Source: Liolophura sinensis (lineage: Eukaryota; Mollusca; Polyplacophora; Chitonida; Chitonidae). Taken from it: a DNA stretch of 64,000 nt. Below the pieces are notes generated by a model. It made no database searches. It was not told the DNA's origin and was given only the letters and a program-made list of their open reading frames with translations. How positions within the stretch are numbered: the first letter of the stretch is position 1; every line of letters begins with the position of its first letter. The DNA is taken from contig NC_088295.1 of the NCBI RefSeq assembly GCF_032854445.1, forward strand, positions 2,980,501-3,044,500, read 5' to 3'. Shown in pieces: positions 58,009 through 64,000 of the stretch. The position numbers and the translations under genes were made by a program.

Positions 58009-61000
58009 ATGCGTTGTGGTCCATTGCTTTGCCTGGCCCTCTTTCTTGCTGGAGTTGCACTGTCGGACAGCAGGAGGTTACGACGACAAGGTACGAGACC
58101 ATCTTTACCTTCTTTCATCATAATCTGTATATTAGTGAATAACGCAGGCGTAGTGTTCGTGTAGCTTTCAAAAGTGATCGATGACAACTTAGTTGAATGT
58201 CCGTGAAAATGTACCTTCAAAGAATTTGTAGAAAAGGTTATTTCTGGAAAATGACACAAACGAAGTAGTGAAGATAATTCGTCCAGTTTTATTTTGTTTT
58301 GTACATTTGGGAACGGGCTAGTGTAAATTATGAACGTTTCAAACGTCATTTTTTGCAGCTGATTAGAGCAGACTTTAGGCCCGTCTATTATGAGCCTCAT
58401 ATCAGTATGGTCCAGTACTGTATGATAAGTCAGTGGATCCATCGATAGATTAGTTGAGCGTTTTATTTCAAATGCTTTGATGAATATTCACTACAAAGTT
58501 AATTTTCATACAGCGGAGTTACACCATACCAAACGTGTAATAAAACGAGTTTAAACTGAAAGAAAACAGCGGGAAAGTATGGCAAGTATATTATCACTTA
58601 GTTCCTGGCTGACGTTCATATTCATCTATTCTTCTTTCCTTGTAAAATTAAGAAAATTACAGAAGAACATACAGGTGCGATATGCATATGTGAATGGCGT
58701 TGTGGTTTGCACAGTCCTCTTCGCAGGTGATCGCTGTATGTTTACGTAATCAGACAAATGTTGTTCAGGAAGAATTGTTATGTTGTTATGGTAGTCTGAA
58801 ACCAGTTAAACGGAGACGTAAATCTTCTTCTGTCACATGGCAGAATTTGATCCTTAGCTGACCAGAAGACCATAGGAGCTTTACGGATTGTTATACATGT
58901 TGTTTATTCATGGCGATTCTGGTCATTAGCACCCTAGGCTATCTAACATGAAGACAATGGAACATGTGTTAAGGCTATATGCGATGTTACTGATCAGCTT
59001 ATAAAAGCTAACTGATATTAAGCGCCAAGTAAATCATATATGATCCCAATGTACACGTGGGCTAATAACCCGTGTTCAGTGGTCCGTACACGTTCCGTGT
59101 AGATTTGAGAACTCGTGTAGTCATTATCCTATGTCTTAAGCAGCCTCGGTGATCTAACAGATATGTCAACAGGTGGTCATACACAAGATGAGTTTTCATA
59201 AACTAGATTAATTAACTTTTGCTCGCTAATTGTACAAAGGTGAGTAAATAGTTGGTATACATGAACAAAGTTAATGTATCGGATGTTTACAAAATTACAT
59301 TAGCATATTGATACACCAAACAAAGTTTCAAGCGGATGGCGTAAAGTTGCATGGTTAGTCTGGCAATTGCCTTATAACGGCTGATTAGTCTAAACCTCCC
59401 CAACGTGTGAGGGAGTGTTTTTCTCTAATTAGAGAGCCTACAGCCGCCTACCCTCTTCCACAGATGTTGTATGTACACTCTCAGGATTCTCTTAGGGCTT
59501 CACATATAACAAGATGAAGGTCATGCTTCTGTTACCGTTCCGTCAGCCATTAGGGCATGAAGAAAGCTAAGCGTGTAAATAATCGTTTGAAACGTATGGT
59601 GATGTATATACTAATTTATATAGTAGACCGCTATAGTTTCAGTTTTTGCCCGTCGCCCAACAATTTAATATTGCTTGATTGCAGTAAATGGCAACCCGGC
59701 ATTTTTCTGCTACTATGCGACATGGGCGAAATACGGCCGTCTCCGCCCGGAAGCCATTGACCCGTTCATCTGTACTCATATCGTCGTGGCCTTCGCTGAG
59801 GTCAAGGTCAACTCTGTGACGGCCGATATCCAAGCTTTCGATCAAACAGATGAGAACGACGTGTAAGTATTAAAAATGACAATACGTGGGTAGAAAAAAG
59901 GAATAATTTGCGCTTATAAATGGCCACAGTACGTATCTATAATTGATGACAATGCGTGAGCTAGTGTAAACCGTGATGGTGTAAATAGAAGTGCTGATGT
60001 ACCATTATTAGAGAGCAATAACAGTTTGGAATTAATTAAAAATCCTGTTCCATAAAAACTGTTTTCTTCAAATGACGTCGGTCTCCATCCCCAGTGCATT
60101 ACCTTTTCGTATCAGTCATTTAGTCTGATTATAAAAGTTATTCAGACAAAACTGAATTCGACCTATTTGTTTGGTCCGTATATTTAATTGGTAGTGGTTT
60201 CATTTTGGGCTTAGATTTCCCGCCATGAGTGGCCTGAAGACCCGGAACCCGAATCTGAAGATGATTCTGGCGGTGGGAGGATGGAACCACGGTACCAACC
60301 GCTTCATCAGGGTGGCTGACAACCCAGCCTTGCTAAACAGCTTTGTCAAGAACACCGTCAACTATCTAAAGAGGTTCCAGTTTGACGGCTTAGACGTTGA
60401 CTGGGAATTCCCCACATCCAAGAGCCAATTCTCCCGATTTATCAGAGTGAGTACGCGATGTGCTTGTATAAACTGGCCATGATTGCCTCCCTTTAAGTGT
60501 CCGGCATACGGAGTACTTACGTCAATGTTCCTATCAGGCTTAACGTGTTCAGTATAACATCGTATTATCTGCGTGAAAATATAGTATAAATTATACAACA
60601 ATAACAGTCCTACTTGACTGGTTTCTGTACCCAGGCGTTACGGACGGAATTCAACCAACCGGGGAATTCTCACTTGATCTTGACATCGGCCATGTCTGCT
60701 GGTGAGGCGGCGATCATCAGTGGCTATGACATTCCGGACCTGGCCATGTGAGTACCGTGGCTGCCACAGCTACACACGACTTCCGGACAACACTTTACCT
60801 CACATATACATACTGATTTATGTCCCCACACAGTCTTGATAACGGGATATAGCAACTTCATAAAAATAAAAACTGCATATGACTCTTTGATTTAGCTTAA
60901 AAATCAAACGAACTTACCTCAGAAATTTATGCATATGTATACCCAGTGAATCGATGTGAGAAGGTAATTTTGCTTTGCACCCATAGTTAGTCCTTATTTT

Positions 61001-62893
61001 TCTCTTCTGCGCCTCCGCGGCCTTCGTGGCTTCCTTGATTAACGTGACCAAGGAACCCCTCACCAATGCGGTCTCAAGTAGGGACTCACGCTGGCTTCCT
61101 CTCCGGCCGTACGTGGGAAGATCTGTCAGCAACCTGAGGATGATTGTGGGTTTACCCCGGGCTCTGCTATGTTTTCTCCCGCCCTTCTGCTGGCCACCAG
61201 CGTATAGTTGAACTATTCTTGGCTACGGAGTAGTAGAACAGCAATCAAAGAAATAAATAAATTAATTAATTAAATCATTTGTTCTGGCTGTTTGTTTCGC
61301 CAGTACGCTGGACTACGTGCTGTTGATGAGCTATGACCTGCACGGAGGCTGGGAGGGTAAGACTGGACACAACAGCCCGCTGTTTGCGCGCTCGACAGAG
61401 GTGTCCTGGAGAGCACGATTAAACACAGTTAGTATATTGGCCATAAGCCTGTATCTGCTCCTCAAACAAAATGCTCCGTATTCGAATTCACAAATGCGTT
61501 GGTTAAAGAGAGTGTACCGCAGACTTTTGGCAAAAGGTTGGATATCACAAATTCAGTCGAATATATGCTATTATTTAATTACTGATAATTACCATTCACA
61601 GAATATCAGTCTCGTCAACATAACGTAACATTTGTAAAGCGTTTGGCATTGTAACTTTTTTTAAAAACTTTAGAATAATGTAAATATTACAGATACGAGA
61701 CTGATATTTGTTGAAAGGCACTAATTTAGAACTATTGGTAAATAGAGAAAATCTCAGGTATAGCCCTGTAATCCAATTCAGTAATTCAACCGCAGCCATG
61801 AGAAACACAACTAGAAATTGTTTGAATACTATTTACCTGCGAACTTTATTTATTTTAGAAGATTTGTGTTCTGATGGTGATTTGTACCTGATGGTAGATC
61901 ACACTTTACTACTGACTGGGTTAGAGTGAGCAGTTGGTAGTGGTATGTGATAGTGGAGCTTGTAACAGGAGGATGTATCTATATTACAGGCATGGGCTGC
62001 TAACGAATGGTTCCGTAAGGGAATGCCCCGCAGTAAGATAATCATCGGTATGACCACATACGCCCGCCGTTTTACCTTGAGAGACCCGGCTGTTCATGGT
62101 GTCGAAGCTCCGGCTGAATGGTGGAACGTTATACTGAACTATGCCGAGGTAAGTACATGTGTTATTATATTGTTTAGAAATGATGTGCTATATTACATTT
62201 TAGTGTTGCAATGGAATCGGATTCCATGTACATATATGTTCAAAATTCATCACATGTGCGAAAGTTCTATCATATTATCTATCATATCCACCAAATATGT
62301 CCAAATGCTCTTCACTGATAGAATGTACCTGATGCCTCGCGTACAATAAAGGAAAAATCTTGTAGCACCTCTCCCCTCCCACTGTATGTTGTTACCCATT
62401 TCGAGTCTCCTTGTTTTCCAGTCTCCTGGTTTCCTTTGTCCTTGTTTCCAGCTTCCTAATTTCCGATCTTCACATTTCCACTCTCTTTGTTTCAACTGTT
62501 TGTGTTTCCATTCACCATGTTTCCAGTCTCATTGTTTCCACTCTTCGTGTAACCACTCTTCGTGTTACCACTCTATTTGTCTTGATTGTGACGATTTCCT
62601 CTTTCCCTTTACAGGTATGCTCGGAATTCTTGCCTGGAAGTACCATTGTATGGGACGCTGAAAGCCAGGCGCACTACGCCTATAAAGGAAAATTATGGCT
62701 GAGTTTCGATAGTGTGGATTCTATACGAGCTAAGGTAAAATATACAGATAGAACTTGTGTTATTTATTTATCATATCGGCGTCCAAACTCGTCAGATGCG
62801 GAGATATAGATCAGATATGTTCGCTTTGATTGCTTTTCGGTAGATATGTTAGGGATGTTGGCTAAAGGCATCATTATTTATACCACCATTTCT

Positions 62894-62970
<77 letters not shown>

Positions 62971-62990
62971 CTAAACTTTCATATATAAAC

Positions 62991-63068
<78 letters not shown>

Positions 63069-63430
63069 GTTTAGCAACTATTATTCCCTGTGAGATGCAG
63101 TAATAGGCTTTTGCTGGTAATAACTATAACAGAGACTAACATAACCCGAATTTTCTTGAATTATCGTACACTTATCGTGACAAAGAAATGAAAAACGCCG
63201 TCTTTTAAATTACTTATTAATTTAAACACTTTAGATTTTAAGAGATAGTGTAAATATAACCAAATGAAGCGTTATTTTTGTCCAATTATTCAGACGAAAT
63301 GGCTGATGCAGAACAGATTTGGTGGGGCTATGGTGTGGACCATGGATCAGGACGACTACTCTGACAAGTGTGGCCAAGGCTTCAACCCGCTTCTCAGCAC
63401 TATTAAACAGGAACTCTTTGGTGACAATGG
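58009..63430 (+). CDS. Second chitinase, GH18 (3' end beyond the window)
   Basis: Exons: 58009-58090, 59685-59862, 60215-60446, 60635-60747, 61304-61427, 61990-62148, 62615-62734, 63294-63430, with a further donor GTAAGG; 1145 coding nt or 381 codons so far. The ATG lies directly after an acceptor. The signal peptide is [20 protein letters not shown], followed by a basic RRLRRQG that could be a processing site. The GH18 domain starts [20 protein letters not shown] and holds [20 protein letters not shown] (acid Glu near 151), [18 protein letters not shown] and [15 protein letters not shown], so it should be an active endo-type chitinase. Unlike the three domains of the upstream gene it has Trp after Gly-Gly. 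Intron phases 1-2-0-2-0-0-0-2 are identical to those cassettes, so both genes share an ancestor. Missing 3' exons could encode a linker and CBM14. Confidence 0.92.
58091..59684 (+). other. First coding intron of the second chitinase, nothing recognised
   Basis: It runs from donor GTACGA to acceptor TTGCTTGATTGCAG with no repeat or SINE seen. The 145-codon - strand frame starting at 58,442 overlaps the signal-peptide exon and has no support. Confidence 0.5.
61010..61265 (+). mobile_element. SINE (family 1), strongly diverged
   Basis: Recognisable by TGGCTTCCTCTCCGGCCGTA, CGTGGGAAGATCTGTCAGCA and the ATCAAAGAAATAAATAAATT tail. The tRNA-like head is scrambled. It lies in the intron 60748-61303. 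Confidence 0.85.
62395..62614 (+). repeat. Pyrimidine-rich array, ~15 bp unit, before exon 62615
   Basis: A degenerate unit around TCTCCTTGTTTCCAG. Several copies end in TTTCCAG and read as good 3' splice sites. The true acceptor TTTCCCTTTACAG ends the array. Confidence 0.85.
62899..63077. repeat. (AT)n tracts inside an inverted repeat
   Basis: Two long AT runs (62,899-62,968 and about 62,995-63,064). TTGCTAAACTTTCATAT follows the first, and its exact reverse complement ATATGAAAGTTTAGCAA (63061-63077) follows the second. The segment 62,969-63,077 can fold into one long hairpin. Confidence 0.93.
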
Positions 63431-63589
63431 GTAAGGCAAGCTGGGACAACAACCATCAGATATGTTACATGTCAAAATTATCCTCATTGTATTGTCGTGA
63501 GCCAGGAACCCGGGATCAAAATAGCCAAAGATTGTAAAATTGACAACCGTGGCACCTCCTTTATCGACACTCAGAATTAGAGCCTGGCC

Positions 63590-63885
63590 CCTCCACTCTG
63601 TATTCTGAATAGTGTCCACATTTTATATTTCCTTGAGGCAGCACTACTCTGAATACTGTCCACAATGCATGTTTCCTTGAGATAGCACCACTCTGAATGG
63701 TGTCCACATTTTATATTTCCTTGAGGCAGCACTACTCTGAATGGTGTCCATAATGCATGTTTTATTGAGGCAGCACCGTTCTGAATGGTGTACTTTCTTG
63801 ACTCTAAGAATGAGGGCATTTCCCCAAGTATTGGATAATCCGATCTGTATTCTGACTGGTGTCCCCGTGTCATGTTTTAGCTATC
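63590..63885 (+). repeat. Minisatellite, ~44 bp unit, about 6 copies
   Basis: The unit contains CTGAATGGTGTCCACATTTT then ATATTTCCTTGAGGCAGCAC. It lies downstream of the last visible exon, probably in the next intron. Nothing is recognised from 63,886 to the window end. Confidence 0.9.
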
Positions 63886-64000
63886 CAGCGCTCTGTACAT
63901 GTGAATAGCCCATATATTAATATAAATAAGTCTCCATCATGATAAGACCTGAATAAGAATAAAGATAACATTAAGTCAAAATTAGACACACAAAATACAA

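Overview
This is a window of animal nuclear DNA: genes with many small exons and GT-AG introns, tRNA-derived SINEs, a TTAA-flanked DNA transposon and a very high load of minisatellites. The SINE types (a tRNA-like head with a tail ending in 'AAACACCAATCAAATAAATA', and a second type ending in 'CCCAAGCACTCACTCACTC') and tandem GH18 chitinases with CBM14 chitin-binding domains point to a lophotrochozoan, most likely a mollusc. I cannot name the species.

Region 1 (1-11.2 kb): a 3.65 kb array of 47-48 bp units, then the last six or seven small exons of an unrecognised gene on the + strand (3678-8385). Its introns and 3' UTR are largely made of minisatellites. Region 2 (11.3-15.4 kb): three large intergenic arrays (38 bp, 23 bp and 23 bp units). 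Region 3 (about 16.6-39.0 kb): one large + strand gene for a secreted chitinase of about 1522 residues. It has three GH18 catalytic domains, each followed by CBM14 (GH18-CBM14-GH18-CBM14-GH18-CBM14-CBM14). Every intron phase joins correctly and the summed coding length is divisible by three. Region 4 (39-57.6 kb): gene-poor, with SINEs of three types, a 27 bp and a 52 bp array, and a 3.45 kb Kolobok-like element (44,491-47,943). That element has 17 bp perfect inverted ends including TTAA, a decayed THAP-domain reading frame on the - strand and a decayed P2X7-C-like exon on the + strand. Region 5 (57.67-64 kb): a second chitinase gene with TATA box, 5' UTR exon, signal peptide and a full GH18 domain. 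It has the same intron phases as each cassette of the first gene and runs off the window.

The most unusual pattern is that several minisatellites look as if they grew from gene boundaries. Units repeat the sequence around a real 3' splice site (exons at 3678 and 26,469), a real 5' splice site (exons ending 4289 and 32,090), or the stop codon (8383 and 38,281). Each such array therefore carries many decoy splice sites or decoy stop regions beside the authentic one. I read this by eye; a dot plot and RNA-seq would settle it.
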